From contig MU129987.1 in the NCBI GenBank assembly GCA_015039465.1, positions 472,376-488,566 of the forward strand: DNA of 16,191 nt, written 5' to 3'. This document shows, one piece after another, positions 1 to 11,648 of this stretch. The position numbers were made by a program, and so were the translations under genes. Source of the stretch: Phlegmacium glaucopus. Lineage: Eukaryota > Basidiomycota > Agaricomycetes > Agaricales > Cortinariaceae. Position 1 is the stretch's first letter. Each line of letters begins with the position of its first letter. The notes beneath the pieces are model-generated. The model made no database searches. It was given only the letters and a program-made list of their open reading frames with translations, and was not told where the DNA came from.

Positions 1-849
1 GCTATCGTCGTTGTTGCTATCGTCGTTGTTGCTGTCATCGTCGTGCGCAGTCGTCGTATGGGTGGTGCTGGAATTGGCGACGGGGGTATGGGTGCTGCTG
101 CCAGCGTCGTCGTTCCCGCTGTTTTCATAGTCGTTCCCACCGTTTTCGTAGTCGTTCTCCTTGTTTTCGTAGTCGTTATCCTTGTTTTCGTAGTCGTTTT
201 GCTTGTTTTCGTAGTCGTTTTGCTTCTTTTCGTAGTCGTTTTCTTTGTTTTCGTAGTCGTAGTCGTTGGCATTGACGTTGGCATTCTCGTCATCGTCTGC
301 GTCGTTGTTGTTGTTCTGGATGGGACCATCATCCTCGCCACTCGTAGGTACGCTGCGGTTGTCGATGCTGGGCCTGTCAGATCGACATTGGCGTCCAGGG
401 ACAATGGTGGGGATAGGTGGCGTTACAAGTAGAGAACGTGCACGCTCAGGCGGGGCAACAGAGATGCCACTCACCACGAGCGTGTGTTCGGCCCTGTAGA
501 ATCGTTAGCAAACTAAATACACCGTGAATATGATTTAAAAGGACTTACGGGGTGAGGGGGGGGGGTACACCTGAAGCAGAGGACGTAACGTCCTCCGCTG
601 CCCTCTCGAGGGCGGTTTTCCTGTCCATAGTGTGAGTGATCGGTACAGGAAATGAGGGGATGGGGCGTCCCTGCCGTTCCCCTTTTTCGTCTGTTTTTTA
701 TGCCTTTTGGGGGCATCGACCACGTCAGCGTTCGATTCTTGGCGCTTGCGCCGGTTGCCAACGGTCGAAGCAGCGTCGTTGCTGCTGCTCTTCGGATCGT
801 CGACCTTGTTCGGGTTGGGGTGGGATTGGTGGCGTGTGGTGACGGGCAT
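1..849 (-). CDS. Unidentified low-complexity protein with acidic heptad repeats (5' part, runs off left edge)
   Basis: I do not recognise a family. Proposed exons on the minus strand: 849-647, 602-549 and 493-1 (open to the edge), giving 250 codons so far. The start at 849 opens with MPVTTRHQ. It is followed by a basic, disordered stretch with NRRKRQ and PKRHKKQTKK, which could be a nuclear localisation signal (inference). Exon 3 turns acidic and Asn-rich, with seven heptads of the type NDYENKE and then Ser/Thr/Asp/Asn runs. Intron 494-548 is convincing: GTAAGT donor, GCTAAC branch site, CTACAG acceptor. Intron 603-646 is weak (GTACCG donor, GAG acceptor). Two alternatives exist: a start at 628 reading straight through (MDRKTALERAAEDV), or an indel in the 10-C run at 556-565. 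The plus-strand Val-rich frame over the repeats is a shadow. Coding status is fairly sure, function unknown. Confidence 0.6.
121..264 (-). repeat. 21-bp in-frame tandem repeat, about 7 units
   Basis: TAGTCGTT on the plus strand recurs every 21 bp (near 128, 149, 170, 191, 212, 233 and 254). On the minus strand each unit encodes a heptad such as NDYENKE, NDYEKKQ, NDYENKQ, NDYENKD, NDYENGG or NDYENSG. The N-D-Y-E core is constant and the last three positions vary. Because the period is a multiple of three, copy-number change would keep the frame. Confidence 0.85.
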
Positions 850-998
850 GATGGAGGGAAATAGAGAAGAGGAATGGGTTGCGACGCAGGACAATGGGTT
901 GTGACAGGTTGTGACGCAGACAGGGCAAAGGGTTTGGACGCTTTAGGACATAGTTCCCACATGTGAATATATTTACTAAGTTTTAAGCCCTACAAATT

Positions 999-1081
999 GC
1001 CGGTATGGCTCAGGTGTTAAAGTGCCAGGCTTTATTGTTGCAGTGATGCTGGTTCAATTCCCAATGAGTGCACTTTTTTTT
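999..1081 (+). mobile_element. tRNA-like Pol III unit (degenerate tRNA or SINE head)
   Basis: An A-box-like TGGCTCAGGTG (1006-1016) and a B-box-like GGTTCAATTCC (1051-1061) sit at tRNA spacing. If T1006 is tRNA position 8, position 1 is 999 and the 73-nt body ends at 1071, followed by CA and a run of at least 8 T (1074-1081), a Pol III terminator. The acceptor and T stems pair poorly, so this is not a working tRNA. A tRNA pseudogene or the head of a SINE fits best. No SINE body was identified; an 11-bp repeat array begins about 20 bp downstream. Confidence 0.55.
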
Positions 1082-1103
1082 AATTGGTAAATAATACTGT
1101 TTC

Positions 1104-1516
1104 TGAGTGGAATCCAACTCAATTCCGAATGGACTCCACTTGGATTCTGAGTGGAATCCAAGTGGAGTCCATTCGGATTCCATTCGGATTCTGAGTGGAA
1201 TCCAAGTGGACTCTATTTGGATTCCGTTTGGATTCCAAGTGGAATCCAAGTGGAGTCCAAGTGGAGTCCATTCGGATTCCAAGTGGATTCCAAGTGGAAT
1301 TGAGGTGGAATTCTCAATTCGGACTCGGAGTCTGAGTGGATTCCAAGTAATTTACTCGGAATCCACTCGGAGTCCGAGTGGATTCCGAGTGGAATATATT
1401 CCGAGCAAAGTCACAAATTTGGGTGGGTTACCTGCCAGAAAATATGCTGCTCGGAGTCCGAGGAGCCTCCTCGGAATGCATGGAATCCGAGTGGATTCCA
1501 TTCGGAATCCGAGCGG
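1104..1516. repeat. Array of ~11-bp units with GGANTCC palindromic core
   Basis: From 1104 to about 1406 the sequence is almost entirely units such as ggattccaagt, ggaatccaagt, ggagtccattc and ggattccattc, mostly 11 bp long. It resumes at 1450-1516 after a spacer of about 45 bp. The core GGANTCC is its own reverse complement apart from the centre base, so both strands look alike. Open frames across it on both strands (Glu/Ser/Trp/Ile-Pro-rich) are by-products of the repeat and are not called as genes. Confidence 0.85.
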
Positions 1517-1615
1517 AAACCGTGGGGCACTGTAAAGACCTCATATGTTTGTTAGTAAATTGGTACACTTTCAAAAAATATCATCGAGTGGTTGCCCCAC
1601 AATAAAATCCCTAAC

Positions 1616-2071
1616 TTTCAGGTACAAAATGTTCCCACAGTCTACCCTTTCGAGAATGATAATTGCTGCATAGCCCACCTTCTCACCAAGCAAGAGGAGA
1701 TTATGAATCAAATTTCTATGCTTGAACCAGTGATCCGGAAGGTTGATGAGTGTATTTTCTTGCCTAAATTTCACAGTGAACTCAACCCAATTGAGATGGT
1801 GAGCTGTGCTTGGTAGTATTAAGATATTCAGTGACTTATTTTCTATCAACTGTAATATTGGGGATGGGTTAAACATTGCTATCAAGCGGTATCATCATAC
1901 ACATTCAAAATGCCATTGAGAACACTCTTAACACGTGTCCTGTTGAGGTAATCGATGTTGGCATACCGCATGGGACTCACGGGAAGGGCCGTACGCAAGC
2001 AAAAAGGTCACAAAAAGGCTGCCATGACACATTTGGATACCGTTCTTAATGGGTTCTTAGCCCAATTTTAA
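1616..2071 (+). pseudogene. Broken C-terminal fragment of a fungal DDE transposase
   Basis: Pieces of a cut-and-paste transposase common in Agaricomycete genomes can be read in order. 1616-1801 gives a CCIAHLL segment, then FLPKFHSELNPIEMV, where the final E is probably the last acidic residue of the DDE triad. About 55 bp of unrelated sequence follows. 1856 onward gives YWGWVKHCYQAV; from 1903 in another frame comes NTLNTCPVEVI; 1961-2071 gives AYRMGLTGRAVRKQKGHKK and runs to a stop at 2069. At least two frame changes and one insertion break it, and the N-terminal catalytic part is absent. The family assignment rests on remembered motif order (LPKFHxELNPIE, then YRxGL, then KQKxH), not on a search. 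Terminal inverted repeats were not found. Confidence 0.7.
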
Positions 2072-2424
2072 TTTTAATGTACATATGTCACCACCTAAAC
2101 CTATCCAAACTTGGTTTCGCCCGACAAAATGTTGTGGTTTTTGGGCCTAAAAACTTGTCATGGCCAAAACGTCGTGGGAAAAACTTCGGAGATGTGCTTT
2201 TCGATGCATTTCGTCAATCTGAACAAGAATCTGAAAAAAATTCACCCCTACATACACTCCTTGCCGAGATACCAAATTAGTGGGCTTTGCTTATCCACGA
2301 CTGTAGAGCAGGCTTTCCCAAGTATCATAAAGAAATAATAAATTGACGCCACTGGCCAAATACAGTTAAACAAAAACTGTGCTCCCCGACATACTCCGAC
2401 CGCTGTCCAGCACATTATTCACCC
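2072..2424. other. Gene-free stretch upstream of ATP17
   Basis: About 350 bp between the transposase relic and the ATP17 start. Short plus-strand frames exist (2077-2280 and 2111-2338) but show no recognisable motif. The stretch probably holds the ATP17 promoter and 5' UTR; no clear TATA or CCAAT element was found. Confidence 0.4.
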
Positions 2425-2908
2425 ATGCACGCAACCCTCATCCGCCGACAGCTTGGAAGTCTAATTCCTCCCAAAATCGCAACCCCAAAGCTCGTCGTAA
2501 GAACCTTTTATTACCTCGTTCTTCCCTGATTTTTTATTGGGTTTTTTTTTTTCAAACACGCTATAGTCTGGTGGATCTGGTGCTGGACTAGGACCTCTCG
2601 TAGACTTTTATTCGAAACTTCCTAAAGGAAATGCTATTTCTGTTGGTGGATTCAAGGGTCGTTACTTTGATGGCAAGAATGCGTCTGGAGTGCCGCTTGT
2701 TCGTTTGATTGGTGGTCTGTTCCTCATTGGTTATACTATTGATTATAATAGTGAGTAGTGACATTTCATCATGATTTTTACGATTTTCTGAAAGTTTTTC
2801 CTGTTTTCTTTAGTGCATCTGAGTACGTCTTTTCAAGAAAGAGCATTGTGTTCTGTTTCAGGTATTGACGCATTTTCAACAGAACATCACAAGAACCGCG
2901 CACACTAG
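2425..2908 (+). CDS. ATP17: Mitochondrial F1Fo ATP synthase subunit f
   Basis: Subunit f is a small membrane protein of the Fo sector in the inner mitochondrial membrane, needed for assembly and dimer stability of the synthase. Exons 2425-2496, 2567-2750, 2814-2822 and 2883-2908 give 96 aa. Recognised blocks in order: SLIPPKIATPK (about 12-22), GLGPLVDFYSKLPKG, FKGRYFDGKNASGVPLVR, a membrane segment GGLFLIGYTIDY (about 74-85), and the C-terminal MHLKHHKNRAH typical of fungal subunit f. All introns are GT-AG: 2497-2566, 2751-2813 and 2823-2882. The third exon is only 9 nt (TGCATCTGA). Skipping it would delete MHL while keeping the frame; the family motif MHLKHHKN is restored only when it is included. 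The start is the first ATG in frame with the IPPK block and gives a short Arg-containing N-terminus. Confidence 0.9.
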
Positions 2909-4461
2909 ACGACAGACACACACTCGACCCTACACTTGTATATCTCGGAAGAATAGATTGTATCAAAACAAAGTATCTTATTATCTGCAGTGCTGCTGTT
3001 TGGAGGACTCTGAGATCCGGACCTTTACTCCACTTTCCATTGTGGGTTTGGTAAGTTTTGTATACCGCCTATCTGGAACATCATTAGCGTATTTGTCCCT
3101 TCACAATCTATTGACAACAAGTTTTTTGCAGATAAGATGTGTTCGATAGAAGTTTCATTTCGGTGGTGATTGAAAGTCGCCGCCACCTTCGTGACTTTTA
3201 CGGGCCTTTCAAATTACCCACGTCGTCAACCAATAGCTGTGATGATTTCTGCAACGTCTGTATGCACGTGCATCGGAAGCCTTTTATCCCCCCCTAAGGT
3301 CAGCTGAGCCTTGAAATAACTCTTCGGCCGGGCCCCACAGAGATCCCTTCACCCTATCCTGTATGAGTTTTTTGCTCCACAGCCGCAGTGATTGTCTGCG
3401 TCGGACACGTTGTCCGCAACTTCTGAAGCAACTTCTCCCGTTCTCAATATTCTCAATCACAAATATCCATGAGCTTGAGAGAGAGATAGAGCACCTAAAT
3501 TTCGGCAAGTGAGCACCACTTCGAAGGATCCTTTCATTCCAGACTCCACAGCCCCATCATGATCACGGATTTTGGCCAAGCAGGACCGAGGCATGCCTCC
3601 CTAACGTTGCTCTTATTTTTGTTTTTAAACTTAGCTCTTCGGAATGGACCGTCATTAACGTAAAGCGCTGAACATTCGCGGGAACCGCACAGAAAAGTTT
3701 CGAAAAAGTTTGTTCACTGCATGTAAGAAGGGGGTTTCGAATGTTTACTCCGACGTTCTAAGGTTAGATTATGGTCAGATTGCGACCAAATGTGGACTCG
3801 GCTTTACACTGCCTAGCCGTCTATGTATCCTCTGGAATAAAAGCCTATGGATTGCTGATGGAAGGCCAAAATAGTTTAAATTCCCTCACGTTGACTAGGA
3901 TGAAGATAGCATGTTTACAGCCTTACAGATTGGCATGATAAGGACGTTCGAGTTCCGCAAAACAGTCAATAGATTGACCTCCAGACGACGTCGGACCTTG
4001 GTCGCCGGGCTTATCGCACTGAGCGCGTGCTTTCGGTTACTCCATCAGAACTCGGTGCGGAACACCCACCCAATAGTGGTTAGATTTACAAAGGCACATA
4101 AGGGGTTGTTTTTTTTTCTTTTCATCTACGTCATAATGAACTAAGAATAAGAAATGGCTATGTAAGATAGATGTATGTATGATTCTCTTTCAAAGTTGAA
4201 GTCAAACGTGTCAGGTACATGTGCCGACATCCGTCTCTACACCTTCCATTTTCGCCCATGTCAGCAGACCGGGTTCTTGGTTACCTGGATAGCGTGTCAT
4301 AGGGTACCCATGTAATAGTATTTGACTGGAAGTAAGTAACTCTGGCAACAACAAAAGCATGCGAGAGAAAAATAAAATGGTGGGTCATATAAGGTGTGTA
4401 CAACGCAGTTGTAATAAAGGTATCATGATGGAGGTGGTGGGTAAACAATGGGGGGGGCCTC
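2909..4461. other. Long intergenic stretch between convergent genes
   Basis: About 1.55 kb between the stops of ATP17 (+) and the cysteine-rich gene (-). It begins with the ATP17 3' UTR. A well-formed intron-like segment lies at 3051-3131. Frames at 3284-3508 (-) and 3911-4144 (+) are open but have no recognisable motifs or convincing splice partners, so they are not called. No RNA gene or transposon was recognised. Confidence 0.4.
3051..3131 (+). other. Candidate intron in ATP17 3' UTR or a non-coding transcript
   Basis: GTAAGTTTTG at 3051 matches the fungal donor consensus. CTATTGAC near 3109 could serve as branch site, and TTTTTTGCAG ending at 3131 is a strong acceptor. The length of 81 nt fits the introns in this window. 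No convincing coding exon flanks it, so it may be a spliced 3' UTR or a small non-coding RNA; chance is possible. Confidence 0.35.
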
Positions 4462-4944
4462 TCAGACTAATCTCCTGCCTTCTGCCTTAGCCTGGGCAGC
4501 ACGACATGCGAAGCAATACTCGTCTACGGTGTCAATATCTTCTTGTAGCTCTTCTCCAAAGTTCTGCTCACAGGACATAATTCAACGCCACGATTCATCC
4601 AAGGGATGGAGGTTTAGGAAAGTAACTTGCCTGTACACAGGTTGGTTGCCGACAGTTTCTGGGATGGTAAATACTTTTCTCGCATCGCGCTGTGTTACAA
4701 TCAACGATGGCGATGATCATGTGTCGTTGGAAGTGCTGAAGGGGGAGGAGGGGTGTAACAATAAGAACCTTCAATCAACGAGTCTGGATCATTTCATCAG
4801 GACAAAGACAGACCCCACAACGCGACCACCGCGTTCCTTGACTTCAAAAAAGAAGAAAGAAAAAAAGAGAGAGAAACCCATTACAATGGTGGAAGGTATT
4901 TGAAGAAAGATAACAAAAGGGACGTACGCTATGCGTCTGCACAT
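4462..4944 (-). CDS. Small cysteine-rich protein of unknown function (83 aa)
   Basis: Not assigned to a named family. Exons on the minus strand: 4944-4928 (17 nt, MCRRIA), 4841-4814 (QGTRWSRCG), 4735-4631 and 4563-4462. Introns: 4842-4927 (GTACGT..AAG), 4736-4813 (GTCTGT..CAG) and 4564-4630, which is GC-AG (GCAAGT..GAGCAG). All phases match and the joined frame is open. Cys residues at 2, 14, 28, 33, 43, 48, 67 and 70 and His at 16, 20 and 39 form C-x-H, C-x4-C, C-x4-C and C-x2-C pairs (RCGHF, DCNTARC, NCRQPTC, EYCFAC), suggesting a zinc-binding fold (inference). There is no signal peptide or membrane segment, so it is probably intracellular. The C-terminus is helical and charged ([11 protein letters not shown]). 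I have an impression of similar short Basidiomycete proteins beginning MCRR but cannot verify it. The plus-strand frame 4448-4903 is its shadow. Confidence 0.72.
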
Positions 4945-5603
4945 GTTCAAATCAAGTATGTGTGAGATAGGAACTAAGGTGAACGGAGCGGATCGTGGTA
5001 ATTATAGGGCGGTGGAGTCGAAGGGAAGAGGAGGAGGGGTGATTAAATCATGTAACCTCTCAAGGACGCTCCATTTTATGCAAATTCGGAGGATGTGGCA
5101 TAGGACAACGGTTCCCAATTGAGTTTACTTACATTTGACTCATCACATCATCACATCCGTGCTAACAAGCACAACAGCACTTTGCGTGGGATTACGCAAC
5201 TGTGGGTTTTTCTGTCTCATCCCTCTCAAGCTTCCGATGTATATGGGCAAAAATTAACGCTTTTTTTCCTTTCCCTCCTCTTCAGAATACAAAAAATAAC
5301 ATAGTTCATGTGATGGACCAAAGCAATCCTTTTCAAAAAGGCCATGGTTCAACAAAGAAATTTCGCTTTTAAAATAAATAAATAAATAATTTCGTTATCT
5401 TGAAATCAAATCACAGCCCATCCCGTAATTGGAACGAAACCTAAATTAACGAACCTTGCATATATTTGTGGAATCCTATGTCTATGCAAGCCTTTTCAAA
5501 AGAAACGGAGCCAAAAAAAGTCCGGCCTCAGTTTTAAATGACGAAATCCCTAAATCCCTATATATATATATACTCCCCTTATTAATATAATTCAAAACAA
5601 GCC
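4945..5603. other. Intergenic stretch with AT-rich microsatellite
   Basis: Upstream of the minus-strand cysteine-rich gene, so it probably contains that gene's promoter. It holds a short AAAT tandem run at about 5370-5389 and a TA run at 5559-5572. Plus-strand frames at 4931-5122 and 5119-5304 show no family features. Confidence 0.4.
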
Positions 5604-5787
5604 ATGGAGCCCTTGGCCGGGGCCATTTATTATTTGATTTCCCCACTCGTTAAAACCTTAACACGGCATGGTGGCTGCAGGTGGCTACATAGGACTGTAT
5701 CAGGCTGCATCCAAGCTGGGTTTCAAAAAGAAATCCTCGCGTGCGAATGCTACTCCACGTATGGATAGATCTAAAATACAAGTATAG
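5604..5787 (+). CDS. Doubtful small gene: two overlapping short frames
   Basis: Frame A runs 5604-5768 (54 aa; opens MEPLAGAIYYLISPLVKTL, a hydrophobic N-terminus). Frame B runs 5668-5787 (39 aa; MVAAGGYIGLYQAASKLGF, then a basic tail with KKKSSR). A TATA run at 5559-5572 lies about 32 bp before the first ATG. The N-terminal part of A and most of B look protein-like, as if one membrane protein of about 60 aa had been split by a one-base shift near 5668. No intron of suitable length and phase was found. CTTAAC (5656-5661) followed by CTGCAG (5675-5680) could be a branch site and acceptor for an exon starting at 5681, but no matching upstream donor exists. No family is recognised. Confidence 0.25.
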
Positions 5788-6082
5788 TGATTGATGCTCC
5801 TACAGAACACGCATACGAGTTTCTGATGGTCCCGATTCCTTGGGATAGTTCTGAAAGATGGGTGGGTCCAAATTGCACAAAGAATCGGCCGAGGGAACAC
5901 ACAAAAATACAACCCCCAAGCAAAAGGTTTTGCTAAGTCCTTATCTGCTTCTAAGTTCTAACGCGGAAGCGATGAATTGGAGATAAATAATTAAAACGTG
6001 GTGCAGAAATAAGATTCCGTCAGAGTACATATATGTACACAGCAATTAATATCAAAACATTGCTTTTGACCCTCACCCAGCC

Positions 6083-8068
6083 TTATTGAATTGTGTCCCG
6101 ATCAAAACGCACTACCACAAACTTTCGCGTCAAAAGGTTGAAAACGGAACCAAAGATGAAAGCGATTAAAGAACATGTGAAGATAATGACGTTGTAAGGC
6201 ATGCTAAAGTCAGGCGTAGCGAGATCGACGAGCAAGGCAGAGGTGTAGATGCGGCCATCTACGGGTACGAGAATCGAAACGGAGCCGTTATCTACCAAGC
6301 GCACAGGAGTAATGATGGCAGGGGGTAAATCCCATCCACGTTGCGCATCTGGTGGATGCTCAGTGTATCGCAGAAACGCTTTTGTTACGTCCATGGTGAT
6401 TCGTACTGTCGCCTGTGGAGGAAGGTTAAGGATCGCTTGGAAGGTCGTAGGTCGAGAATGAGGAACAGGAGGGATGTAGGAAATATTAGTGATAATGTCA
6501 TCTAAAGATCCGATCGGCCTGTCAGACAACCTGGTGGTCGAGGGCCAAATAAAGTAGGAACGAACGAACCTGTCTTAATACCATTAAGCCGGGCTTCAAG
6601 GGTATGAAGATAGAATTGTAGAAGCCATGGCATTGTTTCGACATAAATGACTGGAACCATAACAGGACGATGATTTGTGATGACGGCTTCAAGTTGTCCC
6701 CATGCTTGGCTTGAGCCTCTGAGAGTTCTCTTCACAGATATCGGTTTCGAATCAGAAGAATATTCGAGAGCTGCGTTAATGCGATGGGATGATGTTGGGT
6801 AAATTAAGCCAAATGTAAGTTAGCACACTCACGGTATTGGAAAGTGTCATGCCAAGTTATTGCGATGTTCAGAGGTTTCTCAACTGGGATTACTGAATTA
6901 GCCAATTAAATGATATATCGGAAGCGATTAGCTTACTCATTTTCACATCAAAAACCGCTAAATCCCCATCAATTGATGAAGCTTCAGGTTGAAGGGAATA
7001 AGTTGAATCCCGGGGCAAAGCGACAAGGATCTGACTCGTTTGTGCAACTGGACAGCTTCGATCAATCCCGCGGTCGAACAAAGCCTGAAGAGACCAATCT
7101 AAGGTTTATTAGAATCAAGAATCGGACGCCCATGGGCTGTGATATTTTGACATTGTGTGACTAACCTTGAGTACTACCCAAAGAGGAACGCAGAGGATCA
7201 GACACGGACTGGAAAGTAAGCCTGAGCTCAACACCTTTCTCCTTGTGCCACAGTACATGCACGCCCATCCCGTGCCAGTCGGCGTCAAAAAGACGATGAG
7301 GGTTCAATAGACTTGCAATTCCAGAAAGAGACTTGCAAGGAAGAAGTTTGAGAAACGGAGTTAGATTCTCTGTGCAAACATGCTCCGATGGTAGAGACGC
7401 ATGGCGGACTTGATGAGGCAGGTCCCAGTCCGGGAGGGTACCTTCTGGGGCGAACGACTGTGCAGGCGACGTAGTTCGCAATTCATCTAACGATCCAAGA
7501 GAGGCACAGAAGAGCCCAGCTAAGGCGTTTCGAAACCCTTTCCATCTTTCATCTACTCTGTTTTAGCACACAGAAAGACCCCATCAGTTTCAAATTAGCC
7601 AAGGAAATTTAACCTGACCTCACGTTGTCGTTGTTCCTTCACCCATCCACGCCCATAACTCTGCGCCTGTACTAACACCCTTCTCTTCAGGATAGCCCCA
7701 TCGATCGTAATTCCAATTTCCAGCATTTAGTGTAAGATGAAGTTCCGAGACAGCATACTCTCGTAGTATCTGACCCAAAGCAAGAGGAAACACGGTGTAA
7801 TATTGAACTGGCCATGATTTCAGATTTTTGAAGCGAAACAAGATAAGGAAAAGGTACACGCACATTCATCACTGGTGTCTAAAGTTTTAGGATCTCTTGG
7901 TGAAGCCCCTTTCAAAAGAGTCGTGAATGTGAACTTGGATGCGACCTTGCCATCCTGCAAAGTCCGTATGGTCAAATGTTCATCAAATTGTTCTGTTGGG
8001 GAGCTCAACACTGTTAAACACAAATGCAGCAGCGTAAGGGGCCAAAGCAATCTCTGAGTCCCCAACAT
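6083..8068 (-). CDS. GPI16: GPI transamidase subunit GPI16 (PIG-T)
   Basis: Subunit of the ER-membrane GPI transamidase, which cleaves the C-terminal signal of precursor proteins and attaches the GPI anchor; PIG-T/Gpi16 is disulfide-linked to the catalytic Gpi8/PIG-K. Exons (minus): 8068-7873, 7807-7624, 7557-7166, 7098-6937, 6892-6833, 6770-6570 and 6501-6083, giving 537 aa, slightly shorter than the usual ~600. Features in order: signal peptide (MLGTQRLLWPLTLLHLCLTV), FPLALGQILREYAVSELHL (~72-90), WNYDRWGYPEE, GAELWAWM, VCTENLTPFLKLLPCKS (C188 and C201, one likely the link to Gpi8), DWSLQALFDR, RSCPVAQTS, PWLLQFYLHTLEARLNG, YIPPVPHSRPT, LRYTEHPPDAQRGWDLPPA, one membrane segment (~502-522) and a short cytosolic tail. 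An ATG at 8113 would add 15 polar residues before the signal peptide, so 8068 is preferred. Intron 6893-6936 has a second in-frame AG 9 nt downstream. Confidence 0.93.
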
Positions 8069-8461
8069 ATCGTTGAGAACCGTGTGCTCGTCGTGGTCAC
8101 GACGCGCTGGCAAATTTGTTTTGTGTACTATTTGTCATTGCCTTTTTAGGGCCGCTTGCCCTTTTCTTCCTGAAAATTTCGCTACAAAGCGTGACTAACT
8201 AAGAATCATACTAACAAGGAAATTTGTCACGATTTTTGATTCAACCGCCGATACCCCTGCAGGTCTGGCCCCTCTCGTTAATCAGAACTCTATTCGTTGG
8301 ATGTACGTTCCTTGGCTTCTTACGCCGTTGTCCTTAAGCTCAAGGTCCTTGATCCCCATAAAATCACCTAATCTTTTGGATTTAAGATTCGAGGGTGCCC
8401 TCGTTCAACCAAAACTGCGACTAAAACCTGTGACCGCCTGCCCATAAAAAAAGGGAATTGA
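8069..8461. promoter_or_regulatory. Shared gap between divergent GPI16 and AFG2
   Basis: The two start codons point away from each other with about 393 bp between them, so both promoters and 5' UTRs must lie here or overlap coding sequence. A perfect short inverted repeat CGTCGTG-GT-CACGACG lies at 8089-8104. No clear TATA box was identified. Short frames crossing the gap show no family features. Confidence 0.5.

Positions 8462-11648
<3,187 letters not shown>

Noticed and set aside
43..432. Plus-strand Val/Phe-rich frame of 129 aa
   Set aside because: It is the antisense of the 21-bp repeat. The minus strand gives varied polar codons and a continuous spliced frame, while the plus strand gives near-pure FVVV.
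999..1071. Functional tRNA gene
   Set aside because: The acceptor stem has several mismatches and the T stem does not pair properly, so only a relic or SINE head is supported.
1107..1535. Plus-strand 142-aa frame and minus-strand 90-aa frame over the GGANTCC array
   Set aside because: The array is open in several frames because its unit lacks stop codons; the products are monotonous and end with the array.
1571..1885. Minus-strand 104-aa frame
   Set aside because: It is the antisense shadow of the transposase relic, which is recognisable on the plus strand.
4448..4903. Plus-strand 151-aa frame
   Set aside because: It lies antisense to the four-exon cysteine-rich gene and crosses its introns; it shows no motifs.
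8089..8104. CGTCGTG-GT-CACGACG inverted repeat as an operator
   Set aside because: It is short, single-copy and near the GPI16 start; there is no evidence it binds a regulator.
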